64,000 nt of DNA, taken from Hymenopellis radicata. Taxonomy: Eukaryota; Basidiomycota; Agaricomycetes; Agaricales; Physalacriaceae. The stretch is from assembly GCA_015501595.1 (NCBI GenBank), contig JADNRX010000004.1, positions 124,001-188,000 of the forward strand, in the 5' to 3' direction. Below are positions 12,344-23,048 of the stretch, one piece after another (position 1 is the first letter of the stretch; each line of letters starts with the position of its first letter). The position numbers and the translations under genes are program-made. The notes beneath the pieces are model-generated. The model searched no databases and was not told the DNA's origin. It saw nothing but the letters and a program-made list of their open reading frames with translations.

Positions 12344-15251
12344 CTAAGAGGCCTGCATCTGGTTTCCAAGACCTTGAGCGAATCGTCCACCTCGTCCACG
12401 CATGGCTCCTGTAAAGTTGCCGTCAGAACACCGCCAAAACGAAAGTAAAAGTGAGAAACAACTTACCACGGGCACCACCACCTCTTCGTTCGCCTCGTCC
12501 ACGGCGTTCTTGAGTCTGTTCACCGCGCTTTTCACCTTTGTTACCATCAGCACGGTCTCCCCATCCACCAGTGCCGCCCATTTTGACATCGAGGGTCTTC
12601 TCGCTTTGTTCCACCATAGATCCAACCTTATCCGCGATGACTTGGGCCAACTGTTGCGCCCGCGATACCTCAACACGATGGAAAACGACGACGCCACCAG
12701 ATTGGTCAAGCGATGCGGAGAGCTCCTCCGTCCAGATCATCTTCGAGACGATAGACGTAACAGCACGGATAGAAAGTGAAAACGTCTGCGCAAGTGACGC
12801 GAGCGAAAGGGTCGTATAATGCGTGGAGTACGTGAACAAGAAGGTCCGCAAACCTTGCTCCTGTATACGCCTAATGAGAGGTTAACCTTTGCTCAACAAC
12901 CGCACAAATACGAATGCATACTTGGCAAGCATTTCTTTCACCGACACAGCTTCCGGCATTAAACTCCAAATCTTAATGCTCTGAACAAGATCTCGGCATT
13001 TTTCCCATTCACCGTCTTGCAACGCCTTACTGGCCTGCATTATGTGATCTCTCGTGCTCTCAGGTGGGCCCGTGAAAATCTGGCGGTCGGCGAAATCAAG
13101 AAGACGGCGGAAGGGCTTTGAAATAGCCTTCCTTTTCAACTCTTCCGAGTCGATGCTTGCGAGAAGCGGAATCTCGACAAGCATACTGGACACGAGGAAA
13201 GCCGCCTCCAAAAGTTCCGTGTTGATATGCATATGGAAAGGTAACTGGCGCTGCTTCTCAGCCTTCTCTTGCTCCGGCGAGATGACCTGGAAACGCTGCT
13301 GGTGGACCCCCTGCGCAAGCAATTCCTTGACTCGTTGCGTTGTGAAAATATCCTGGAGGATGGCCTGCGATTCCTTGATGAGACCGCATCGGAAAGCGCA
13401 GAGACCAAGCTGCACGACCGTTCGGTTATAGAGTATTTGAGTGGCGACGTCGGCGGAGTGAATCGACTCTTGTAAATGTGACATCAAGAGCATATCCCGA
13501 GCAGTGTAAAAGTCATTATGGAGAGCGTGGTGGTAGATGTGACTGAGCATGGCACGGGTACGGAGGAGGGAATTGCCAGCGCCATACAAGTAGGCACATA
13601 GATTGTGTATCAGGAGGGACGTGGTTTTCTGCTTCACCAGACTGAGTTCCGGTTTCGCGTCTAATGATTCGACAGCAGCTTCGAGCGCCTGGACAACGGG
13701 ATCCGGCTGAAGGAGGTGATGTCAGAAAAAGAAAGGCTGAGAGGTAGGAATATACTTTGGAGTAAATATGTTCAAGTCGTCTCATGATTACGCGTGCGAG
13801 TGGCTCTGCCTGCTTGGAGCTTTCGTAGAACGCCTGAGCACGACATATCGTGCAATATAGGACCTTCTCATCTTTGAGTCGGTCAACGTATTCGGGACCA
13901 TGAGGATCGATATTTTGCAGACTCTTGGTGAACTCGTCATCCAAGCGATCCACGAAGCTGATTATGCTGCCTCGTATACGGACAACGCCATCCTTCTCAG
14001 TTGCAGGACTCCGTTCAATCATCTCATCGTAGTCCTCTGTCGTTTCCTGGATGGCATACGCCGCGTCGGCAGCGACAATAGCAACCAACTGATCGACTTC
14101 ACGTTGTGCGCTCAGCCATAGCTCAAGAGGCATGTGCGTTGCAACGGAAGAATTATAATCGAATCGAGAGGAAATAAGGGCGAGAAGGACACGAATGCGT
14201 TGATAGGAGGTGACGGCAACTTCCAAGAGGCGTTCCAGTGTTCGTATTTGTTCAACACGGTCAGTGTTCTATGAGGTACACGTCAGGTTGGTTTCGGAAA
14301 GAGGTTTGACTAAATGACCTTTTTGCCTCGCGCTTCCTGGACAGCCTGGAGATTTTTGTAGATGCTCTCTGAAGTAAACAGCATCGATTTGCCACCTTTT
14401 CCGACTGTGGTAAAATCATCGTCGGCTTCGCCATCGGCTCTTGGACCAGTAGATCTTGAGGGAGCGGATGTGGGTGCTTCTCGAGTCGTCAATGCGGTGT
14501 AGTCGCGCTCAAAAGCCTCCGGATCCTGATATCGCGTTGAATATAAATTTATGACATTGAGGTGGTACATACGTTCTGGTACTTTTGAATATCAGTTTCG
14601 TACTCTTTTGATGCCTTTTTAACTTTTTGTTTCATCGCTGTCAGTGCCTTGGCGTTGGTAGCATTCATTTTCTTCTTCGCCTCCTTCTCCTTCGCAAGGG
14701 CATTGTTAAGAGAAGCCTCCATGCCGACGAGGGTTCGAATATAAAATGGAGGGATTGGTTCAGAAACATTGTGTTGGCGTTGTATCATGCGAGCGAGCTT
14801 GTCAAATTCTGCCGACTACGTATGAGATGACTGAATCGAAAGGAAATGAAAGATGCGTACCATTCGAAATAGCGACCCAATCATTGATTTTCAGTGCGTT
14901 GTCCATTGCTTTGCCCGTCGCCTCCATCTCGGCCAGACGCCGTTCCTGCGCACTCATGATACGGACACCGGCCTTGCCCTCCTCCTCAGAATCCTCATCC
15001 TCCGAGTCACTGCGCAGAAACTTGCTGCTTTTGCGAGGCTTTTCATCGCTTTCATCGCTGTCGCTCTCTGAATCGTCAGAGTCGTCTGAGTCACTAGAGT
15101 CGGAGCCGGCAGTTCTAAGGAAGCGGGACATGACGGGTTTCGCTGCTGTGGGTGCTGCCTTGGGCGCGTCGTCGCCGCTGGACATGAGCTCATCGTCGGA
15201 CTCTTCAGAGTCGGAATCGGAGTCGCCAGCCTGCCTGAAGAAACGAGACAT
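12344..15251 (-). CDS. NIP1: Translation initiation factor eIF3 subunit c
   Basis: Core scaffold of eIF3, bridging eIF1/eIF5 and the 40S subunit. From ATG at 15251: an acidic Ser/Asp/Glu N-terminus (MSRFFRQAGDSDSDSEES), IRTLVGMEASLNNALAKEKE, the conserved helical body (LEVAVTSYQRIRVLLALISS; LLIHNLCAYLYGAGNSLLRT; ILYNRTVVQLGLCAFRCG; RQLPFHMHINTELLEAAFLV), then a PCI/winged-helix region (GLRTFLFTYSTHYTTLSL; DQSGGVVVFHRVEVSRAQQL). It closes with an Arg/Gly-rich tail ending GLGNQMQAS. At least six introns interrupt it, and all joins keep frame. Length and domain order fit fungal eIF3c. No defect seen. Confidence 0.95.
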
Positions 15252-15400
15252 TGTAAGTGGATGAGGGTAATCACTGTGAAGACTTTTTCATCATTACAGT
15301 TTAGACAACAGCGCCAAACATGTGGCTGTGTTACACGCTCCTTCACGCTTCCTGAACTCGCGCTCCGACTGTTTAGAGGCCGACAGTCGTTTTGACCAAG

Positions 15401-16504
15401 ATGCCTCAGCAGTCAGATCTCGGTACAACGTACAATGTTCTCATTACCGGCTTTGGTGTACGTGACATGTCCTATGCAGTGTCCACTACTGACTACGATA
15501 TGCCAGCCGTCTCCCCAGTTCAAGGAGAATCCATCATGGCTCGCTGTGCAGCCGTTGCAGAATACATTCATCCCGCTTGACCCACCTTCCAATCCGATTG
15601 AACTGGATGTACCATCTAGTCCTACATCCACCGCCGAGGCCCAACCCATCCTGAATGAGGAGCCAAGACGCCCTCCGCCTCGCGAAATTCGCATATCTGC
15701 GCTCCAGATTCCTATAGAATATGCAGCAGTAACCTCTATAGTCCCTGGCCTTCATGCCCGTCCGCCATGTCTGCCAGAGAGTGCCAAGAACGACATTTCC
15801 TTTCCCTCTCCTCCTGAACGAGGGTACGACTTCATCTTCCATATCGGTCCAGCCGGTCGCGGCCCACTACGTATGGAAAAGCTTGCGCACAAATCTGGCT
15901 ACCATATGAAGGATGCTACGTCAAAGTATGCTCCACAATGTACGTCGGGGCGAAAGGGTGACGAGTCGAATGGCAATATGGTTGTAGCAGCGCCTGGTGC
16001 CCCAGACTCCCAGCATGCCGTGTCGCAGCTAGGTGCGACCAACCTCCCCGATGGCCAGGCCGTTGACAACTTCCTTTCCCGCTCCAATCGCGGTTTTGGT
16101 GCTGGCTATGAACGGTTCGAAGAAGGTGCGACTTGCGGGTACTCTAACGTAAATTGGACGCTCAGATAAACGTCAGAACTCACCTCGGATATCGATGTTG
16201 TTCGGCTAGTCCAGGATATGAAGCAGGCTGGAATTGAGGTTCGCCCTGTTCTGCAGGCTTTGCAAGTGATACTGATTTCTGCCAGGGCGTGTATTCTTCT
16301 ATGGATGCTGGTCATTACATATGCGACTTTATCTACTATTGCTCGTTAGCGGAAGCAAAGCGGAACGGAAAGCCATACGACAAGGATACACGTAGAGTAC
16401 TGCTCCTACATTGTCCACCGGCAAACCAGCCTGTGAGCACCGAAGCGGTGACGGAGGCCATCAAACAAGTGATATTCTGGGTTTGCGAGGACTCGAATTC
16501 ATAG
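15401..16504 (+). CDS. Pyroglutamyl-peptidase I-like cysteine peptidase (family C15)
   Basis: Removes N-terminal pyroglutamate from peptides; cytosolic. The start MPQQSDLGTTYNVLITGFGP matches the VLVTGFGPF opening of the family, followed by NPSW. The central part has FIFHIGPAGRGPLRMEKLAH, equivalent to the substrate-binding region. SMDAGHYICDFIYYCSL carries the expected catalytic Cys, and LLLHCPP the expected His; roles are by analogy with characterised C15 enzymes. Introns: 15458-15506, 16126-16176, 16239-16285. It is longer than bacterial C15 enzymes because of a hydrophilic insert of about 60 residues between the substrate region and FGAGYERFEE. The insert contains no obvious intron, so it seems real. 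Confidence 0.82.
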
Positions 16505-16697
16505 GTTGGATGGTAGCTAGAGACTGTGTGGAGGACATATTACAGCGCGTCGTATGTGGGGAGTGAATTCATACGTTTGAGTGTACTAATTTCCAGAATA
16601 TTTCTGTATTGCCAGAGTTTCAAATGACATGACGTCATTTATCTCATTGACGACCTATAAAGACAGTTCCGAGACCAACTCCTGTTCACTACCAACC

Positions 16698-17574
16698 ATG
16701 TCCTACGCCTCTGCTGCTCGTAATGCTCTCAACACTGCCGACCCTAAACCAGATCCCAACGGTATTGAGCAGTCACCTGTGTCGTATGCAGCTGATGATG
16801 GCGCCAAAGTGAACGTCGTCTCCAAGAAAGACCCCGCCACATCTGAGAACGCCCCCTCCTCGGACAGCAGCCCATCGGGAAAGAAGAAGCCTAACCGTCG
16901 TTTGCAAGAGGCTAAAGCCGAGGGCATCTACCTCTGCCAACTCGCCAAGAATTATCTCTTCCGTCCGGGCGTTGCAGGAGGACTGGTTGGCGTCGGCGAG
17001 TCATATATCCTTCTTCGTATTCCGCTCATCGTCATGACTATTGTTTCAGTCAACATTGGTCTCCTTGCTGGCGCATCTCGTGCCTTTTATACCGATCCAT
17101 CCCTCCGACGCGATCCCAGAGCAATATCTGCCACTGCTGTGGCTACTCTCGCGCTCCTTACCGCGGAAGGATACGCCGTAGAGAAGTATCAAGCAACCCC
17201 GCGAGGGCAGGCGGAATTGCGTAGCGCCAAAGAGGAAGGCACCCTGATCTACCGTCATCTTTCAGAACAGATTCTGCGACCGGGCGTACTTGGTGGTTTG
17301 TTAGGGCTGCGTAAGTAATCAGTCGTTTGTTAATCTATAATGTTGCTCACTTTCTGACATAGTTAACGCGGGAATCATCGGTGCAATTGGCTACTTTTCG
17401 TACATCAATTGGGACAAACCTACCTGGGATCGACGTGTTACTTCCGCTATATCTGTGGGTTTGTTCGCTTTGTGGGGAGGTGAAGGGTAAGTCACCCACC
17501 GTTATTGTCTGCGCGTACGTAGCTCACAGGTCTGTAGTGTTATAGCCGAACGTTACCATGTTTCGAAGAAGTAA
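16698..17574 (+). CDS. Mitochondrial outer-membrane protein OM14-like, internally duplicated
   Basis: OM14 of yeast is a mitochondrial outer-membrane protein with alpha-helical spans; the C-terminal module here resembles its VLATTAGALGLLTLDGI...KKYY ending. The start MSYASAARNALNTADPKPDP is preferred over an in-frame ATG at 16629 because MSYASAA begins the conserved-looking part. After a Ser/Pro-rich head and a basic stretch come two copies of one module: LFRPGVAGGLVGV...SATAVATLALLTAEGYAVEKY and ILRPGVLGGLLGL...SAISVGLFALWGGEGVIAERY. Introns: 16996-17049 (GC-AG, in-frame length), 17311-17362, 17487-17537. The first two sit at the same phase and same place in each module. The family name is from remembered similarity and should be treated as probable. 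Confidence 0.65.
16996..17049 (+). other. Probable GC-AG intron in the OM14-like gene
   Basis: After ggcgtcg the sequence gcgagt...tttcag (54 nt) has the size of its neighbours, a branch-like catgac and a strong acceptor, but a GC donor. Removing it turns LVGV|VNIGLLAG into a match for LLGL|LNAGIIGA in the second module, whose intron is at the same phase-1 position. Retention would add 18 residues without a stop. Confidence 0.7.
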
Positions 17575-17649
17575 AGTAGAAGCGTCGCGATAATTGTCAC
17601 GTTTCAGAATTTTCCATGTTGTAGTGTATGATATCCAAGTATCTCTAAA

Positions 17650-19821
17650 TCATGACTGGGCAGCGTCTTTTCGCCCACACCATGGTTCTCCGCCGTTTTC
17701 CTCCAATTCCCATCGTTTAAGAGCTTCTTCATCCCATATCTTGTTCGACTTGTCGCCCTCGTCTCGCAGAAATACCTTGCTTGCAATTGATTTGGGAGAT
17801 AGGTGTTTGTCACAGGATGGCTGTGTATGACATGAGCGCGAATTCTGCGAGGCGTGGTGATTCTGAACGTACGCGTAATCGGGATTGTAGCGATATCCAT
17901 CTCCACATCCCATTTCATCCATCAACTTGTAGGCGCATTCCTTACTTGCATAGGCACGGGGAGAGTCGCGTCCGATTTAGCAGCTTCTTCTGCCCTCTTG
18001 TAGGCTTCGTACGCCCGCGTGGACTTGGGCGCCTCAGATAGATACGCCACGATATGCGCTAGATTGATCCGACACTCTGGCATTCCAATGTTTTGGCATG
18101 CCTGCAAGGCGGATATCGCCTTGAGAAGAATCGCATTCAGATTTAGACGCTTGAAAGGAACAGAACAACTCACGAGGGGCAGCGCGTGCGGGTCGGCCAG
18201 CCCGATATCTTCGCTTGCGCAGACCACCATGCGTCGAGCAACGTAGAGTGGATCTTCGCCAGCTGTGAGCATCCGCGCTAGCCAGTACATGGCCGCCGTG
18301 CCTTGGCTTCCGCGCACACTTTTGTGCAGTGCAGATATCATGTCGTAGTGACTGTCCCCAGTGCGGTCGTAAGATACTGACACAGTACGCCGCATGGAAG
18401 CAATCAGGTCAGCCTCTGGTAGAGTTGATAGAACCACAAGCTCGACCAAAGAGAGGGCTGTCCGAGCATCACCGGAGGCTAAGGATACTATAGAAGCGAT
18501 AACCTTTCCCGTAAATTGCGGATACGGCGGGGAGGCTGAACTTGTTGACGATCCCTGACTCGAAGAAGGTTCGCTACAATTGTCGGTGATACCCGTGTCC
18601 TTGTTAGACGAGGTCTGCGCTAGCTTTTGAAGGGCAGTATGCACTATCTTCTCCATGTCGGCGTCCGTCAGTCGCTCTAAGATGAAGACTCTTGAAGATA
18701 GATTTCAGCTCACAGCAGCGGGCCCCCAATCAAATCACTCACCGACATCGACTCAAGAGAGCACTGGTAAGTTTGAATGAGGGATTTTCAGTTGTAGCCC
18801 CAAGTAGCTACGTGCGTTGAGTACTTGGATATTGTACAAAATGAAAGACTCACTTGTATACTTCCCTGCTCGACAAAGGGCAAGAAAATATCCTAAGAAA
18901 TGAAGTCACTGAAGTCTATGGAAGGAGGGGCATTGCGGCTAACTTGTTGTGATCGGTTGAAACGATGGATTTCGTCAAGAAACAGTATCGTGCGCCTGAG
19001 GAAAGGGTATTGCCCAAGGTGGAATCAAGGTCTATAAATTTTAGAATGAAAAGCACGAGCCTCTGCGTCAGCATGAAGGTGTTTTTTGCTTCTTCAAACA
19101 CGGCACGTATATCGTTAATACCGACCACCGTCGCACTAAGTTCCTTGAAGACGGAGCCCGTTCGCTTCGCATAGAGCCTGGCCAGAGTGGTCTTCCCGCA
19201 TCTAATGTAACTTTAGGGCTCAGGAAGCAACGAGCTTCGCGAGAGTAGCGCACCCCGGTGGACCCCAGAAGATCATGCTGCCGAGCGAACCAGTGGCAGC
19301 TCCGTTCATGAACATGGAGTTCGGATTGGTCAAGTGGGCATGTCCTACAAACTCGTCTAAGCGTTCCGGACGCATTCTTTCCGCCAAGGGGGCAATCGAT
19401 TGAAGCTGCATCGACATCTTTACGCGCTTTGCCGGTGCGGAGGATGAAGAAGGGGAGTCATTTATCGCCCTCTTCTTCCCCTTGGGTAAGGAAGGCGATG
19501 ACGAGGGTAATGATTGGTTCACATCAATGGGATTCGTTGGCCGAGCCTGGAAGATGGGCGCTAGATTGGAAGCACTTTTCCTGTTTGAGACCTTTGCTTG
19601 ACTGGGCGCGGCTTCTTGACATCCATTGTCGATGTGCGCATTGATGGCGAGTGCATTGACGCTGTGTGAACAAATGGGACTATCCAGCCAGGAAGACGCG
19701 TCAGATTGGCATTGACGAGTTCTCATCACGTACCATGTTACGGTCTCGGAGATACCTGCCAGAAGGTGAATATTACATTGCCGCCTTTGGTCCAGCACGC
19801 ACCTTTCTCGGAATCCTTCAT
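17650..19821 (-). CDS. MGS1: AAA+ ATPase MGS1/WRNIP1 with UBZ finger
   Basis: Replication-fork maintenance ATPase that binds ubiquitinated partners and acts with DNA polymerase and PCNA. From ATG at 19821, splicing gives MKDSEKGISETVTCPICSHS and INAHIDNGC, a UBZ4-type C2HC ubiquitin-binding zinc finger. A basic linker is followed by MRPERLDEFVGHAHL, Walker A GPPGCGKTT, ELSATVVGINDIR, and Walker B ILFLDEIHRFNRSQQ. The lid and C-terminal tetramerisation domain run ...YWLARMLTAGEDPLYVARRM, INLAHIVAYLSEAPKSTRAY, GDGYRYNPDYAHPVTNTYLP. The last exon changes frame by one base at 17770-17772 (AAA on the plus strand). One extra base there joins QLQARYF to LRDEGDKSNKIWDEEALKRW, both conserved, so a missing base is likely. 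Many short introns. Confidence 0.88.
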
Positions 19822-20139
19822 TGACACTACTAAGGGAAGGGTGTTACGCCGATTCACCGTAACAAGATGAGCAAGCGAGGGGTTCAGAGCAGTCCGAAGA
19901 AAGAGGAGAGGCACGGTTGATTAACCCAAGTACAGCGTATGTGGTCCAAAGTAAGTTACAAAGTAGTATCAAGTCAAGTAATGTCATAACAGTCACAACT
20001 ACATCCACGTGACCATGTGACGGCGGTGAAGCGCAAAGCTTCAACCAGGGCGACCCGATTGCTGGTGTCGGACACCTTCTCAACATGAGCCTAGCGCGGA
20101 GCTCTGTACAGATTCAGTCCAAATGTCGTTCAGGTGTCT

Positions 20140-20959
20140 TTAGTATACACCAGGGATCAATTTGCAGGGAACCAACTCCGCCCAGTCGTCCCAATCCTGA
20201 TGGAACTCCCTTCTCAATGCTTCGTCTTCCTTTGACATACGCCTCATCAATCCCATGGTGATAATGGTGACCAAAATCAAGAACACGAGCGATAAGACCT
20301 GGAAGAGCTTCGTGTCGAAAGCCCCGCACGTTCTAGCCCACGACCCCTGCGGAAAGTATGTTGAGATGCAGCGGCTTGAGCGTAACGACCATACCAACTT
20401 ACCGAAGAACCATGCCAGCAGACGATGCCCAATACGGCGCATACTACCCCGAGATATCCGGGATGTCTGACGACGGAGTACGGACCAGTGGTGATGAGTC
20501 GGTGGTCCGCTCGAATACTCATCTCGAACGTGAATAAGCTTCCCAACTCGCGGTAACATCTATAACGTATGTATCCCCCGATGACCGTCAGAAGGGTCCC
20601 CAATAAGAAGAGAGGCGATATGCTGATGTGTTGCGCGCCACCCGTCGTAACGAGCTTGGAGAGGACGAAATGCGAGAATGCGATGTCGGGTACGGAGTGC
20701 GCGACTATGACCAAGCACTCCGCAAGTGCTGCAAGCCAGCAAATAGCCTGTCGAGACGGTTAGTGACGTGTCGGGCGCGGGAAGAAGATACTCTAACCTT
20801 GACGAGACTTGGTCCCAGCCTTTGCTTCATAACGACCTCGAAGCTGGTAGACGGCGCTTCTTCGTCATGACTTGGAGGGGGGTGAGGAGGTGTAACGGTA
20901 ACTTGCAAGCCCGCCATAGCGAGCGCGATGAGTGGGATCTTGAACCATGACATGATCAT
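20140..20959 (-). CDS. Isoprenylcysteine carboxyl methyltransferase (ICMT)-like membrane enzyme
   Basis: Members of this family methylate the C-terminal prenyl-cysteine of CaaX proteins in the ER membrane; whether this copy has that substrate is not shown. From ATG at 20959: an N-terminal membrane helix (IPLIALAMAGLQVTV), several spans (AICWLAALAECLVIVAHSV, FLLGTLLTVIGGYIRYRCYR), and the C-terminal catalytic region. That region includes LITTGPYSVVRHPGYLG, which carries the GPY...RHPxY motif of the SAM site, and VLSLVFLILVTIITMG. It ends with RRMSKEDEALRREFHQDWDD and KLIPGVY. Introns include about 20760-20805 and 20350-20403. About 230 residues after splicing, the usual size. No frame break seen. 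Confidence 0.8.
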
Positions 20960-21765
20960 TGTGGGATTGAAGGACAGTAAGTGAGTAAGAAAATGACAAG
21001 TGCTTTATATTGTCGGAAGCCTTTTCGATGACGAGCTAGCTCTTAAACTGTTGGTGCTCCCTTTTCAGGCAGTCCTTTTCTCGCGGATCTTGATTATCGT
21101 TGTGGCGGTTCATGCTGCAGTTAATGACACTCTCAAGGGCCGCGAATCCGCGTGCGAATGCCGATAAATGGTGTCCTACAGGAAACAGACTGAATCAGGA
21201 ACACAAACCTGTGGCGGAGGCAGGGGGGTGGATGGACAAAACTTTACCTTACCGCACTCCGTCATGAAATACCTGAGACCTGGTCCCGAAGTGAACAACG
21301 CATTGGCAAGTGAAGGTTTAACAACGCCTAGCCTAGATTAACTTTATCAAAGCCTATAGCTGCAAGGAGGAAAGAACGCACTACGCCGATGTGCTCCGGT
21401 TTACCGGAGATCTTGGTCTACCGGCCACCTAATTACGAGGATGGAAAGAGCGGAAGAATCGTCTAGGAAGGTAAGCGGACGATCGACTTTATCAAGACGA
21501 AGACCTAATTGGTCGCTTCGCCTCGTTGTTTCTGCAGACGAAGCACGGAGGACACCAGTACGCCATGAACAGAGACGCCGCACAGAAGGTGGCGAGTGGC
21601 AACCCAGAGTGGATCCGATGCAAATGAACGAGACACGGCAGATAATGGAGAAGCTGCGGGTGAAGGAGTTTGAACGTCGGACTTGCTTTTGGAGTTGAAG
21701 CACAAATAAAGGGAGAATCTTTTTCAAGTACTGGTTCTGTATTGACATTTCTAACAGTAACGTGA
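20960..21765. other. Intergenic, 806 nt
   Basis: Promoter side of the ICMT-like gene and 3' flank of the ATP synthase OSCP gene. Apart from the doubtful two-exon micro-gene at 21441-21627 I see no coding pattern. Confidence 0.5.
21441..21627 (+). CDS. Possible two-exon micro-protein (doubtful)
   Basis: ATG at 21441 opens a 10-codon exon that ends at a good donor (gtaagc, 21471). The acceptor tttctgcag ends at 21537, and the second exon gives KHGGHQYAMNRDAAQKVASG before a stop at 21625-21627. About 40 residues in total, hydrophilic, family unknown to me. The only support is the quality of the splice signals and the lack of any other content here. Confidence 0.22.
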
Positions 21766-22488
21766 TTATACAGACTCTACAGCGGGATTAGAATGCAGAG
21801 AGGCCGCAAGAACGGAAACAACTTACGTTGGAGGACGGCATTGAGCTTGGTCACACGGGATTGGACGCTAAGGTCGATGGTCTTGTCACCGAAGTCGACC
21901 ACGAAGCCACCAAGAACCGACGGGTTGACCTGCGGCGATGTGAATGAAGGGGTAACCGGAGAAAAGGAAGACGATTACCTTGTTGATAACCTTGACGGAC
22001 TTGGCCTTCTGGGCAGTCTGGGATTGCTTCAAGGATGTCTCGAGGCGTGTCTGGATATCTTTGGGCAAAGGGGAAGCGGATGTGACTGTAACCGTAAGTT
22101 CTCCTTGATACTGAGCTACTAGCTCGTTGAAGCCCTCGATGACGCCCTGCGTCTCGCCGAGTCTGCCGTTTTCGGAGAGGACGGCAAGGAGGTTCTTTGT
22201 GAGTTCTGACAAAGGCTGTTTCTTGGCGTCGAGGGAAGAATAGAGAGAGTTGAGTCCGGCTGTGCGGTCTTTGGCGGAAAGTGTGGGGTTGGCGATAAAT
22301 GTGGCAACAGCGGCGTCGGCTTTTATGGACGACGACACGTTGGCGAGCTCAGCCTGGACCTTTGTGAGCGTCGCTGGCGACTTTGCGAGGGCGGCGCCGT
22401 AGATGGCATTGGAATACTTGAGTGCGATGGTGGACGCCGCACGGTTTCCCAGTGCTGGGACGGTTCGGACGGCGCGAGCAGCGAACAT
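21766..22488 (-). CDS. ATP5: ATP synthase subunit 5 / OSCP, mitochondrial
   Basis: Peripheral-stalk subunit linking F1 to the stator of mitochondrial ATP synthase. From ATG at 22488: an Arg/Ala-rich presequence (MFAARAVRTVPALGNRAAS), then KYSNAIYGAALAKSP, the helical N-domain, LSELTKNLLAVLSENGRLGE, VIEGFNELVAQYQGELTVTV, and the C-terminal signature VNPSVLGGFVVDFGDKTIDL followed by SVQSRVTKLNA. Two introns near the 3' end (about 21790-21825 and 21931-21980); the last exon codes only the final few residues (QSV). Length about 210 residues, as expected. A TTAGGG-containing motif lies about 65 nt upstream. Confidence 0.95.
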
Positions 22489-23048
22489 GGTCGTTGACTT
22501 TGCCTTTTGCGCAGGACAAAACCGGAGACCAGGTCACGCACAATCGCGCTTGGGGTTAGGGTTATTCAGGGCTACTTCGGATATTTGTGCCCATTGCGCA
22601 GCCCGCGACTCGGCGACGTGGAGTGTGTTGGAGAGCTACCTCATCACAAAGCTGGTTTACTTCCGCGACATTGGCTGCTCCTGCGACCATCGTGCAGCGA
22701 ATACTTGCCAGTGACCACTCGCCAGTGACCATCCACTCCAGACCAAGCCATCGACGAACCACCAAATTTGGTGGTTCCCAACTTTCCTGCCAGCAGCTCG
22801 TTCATCCACGGCTGTTTTCTGGCTCGACGTTCCTTGCATTTGTCTTCCAATCTCGGAACCAAACATAGACCGCCAGGCCCTGACACCGCCTCGCAGCGAA
22901 CAATAGGCTCCAAAGGCGCCTGATTCCGTAAGAAGAACAATGGTCTAAGTATCCACCCTACTGACACGCTTTTCCTTTTATACAGTGCTGTCCTTACACC
23001 ATCCACATCCACCCTTCTCTCTCTCTCTCATCACGTTTACGACCCGCA
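22489..23048. other. Divergent promoter region, 560 nt
   Basis: Lies between the ATP synthase OSCP gene (-) and the Flc/TRP-like gene (+). It includes the TTAGGG motif at 22552, a small direct repeat of GCCAGTGACCA near 22708-22730, the palindrome ccaccaaatttggtgg near 22760, and a CT-rich tract (about 23015-23035) just before the second gene. No coding evidence. Confidence 0.45.
22552..22563 (-). promoter_or_regulatory. Telobox-like motif (GGGGTTAGGGTT)
   Basis: On the minus strand it reads AACCCTAACCCC, about 65 nt upstream of the ATP synthase OSCP start. Telomere-repeat-like boxes are known in promoters of ribosomal and mitochondrial genes in plants and fungi. A role here is inference from position only. 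Confidence 0.35.

Noticed and set aside
17650..17925. Continuous alternative end of MGS1 without splicing (NPDYAYVQNHHAS...)
   Set aside because: The spliced reading gives NPDYAHPVTNTYLP, which is the conserved family ending; the unspliced reading does not. A one-base gap explains the later frame.
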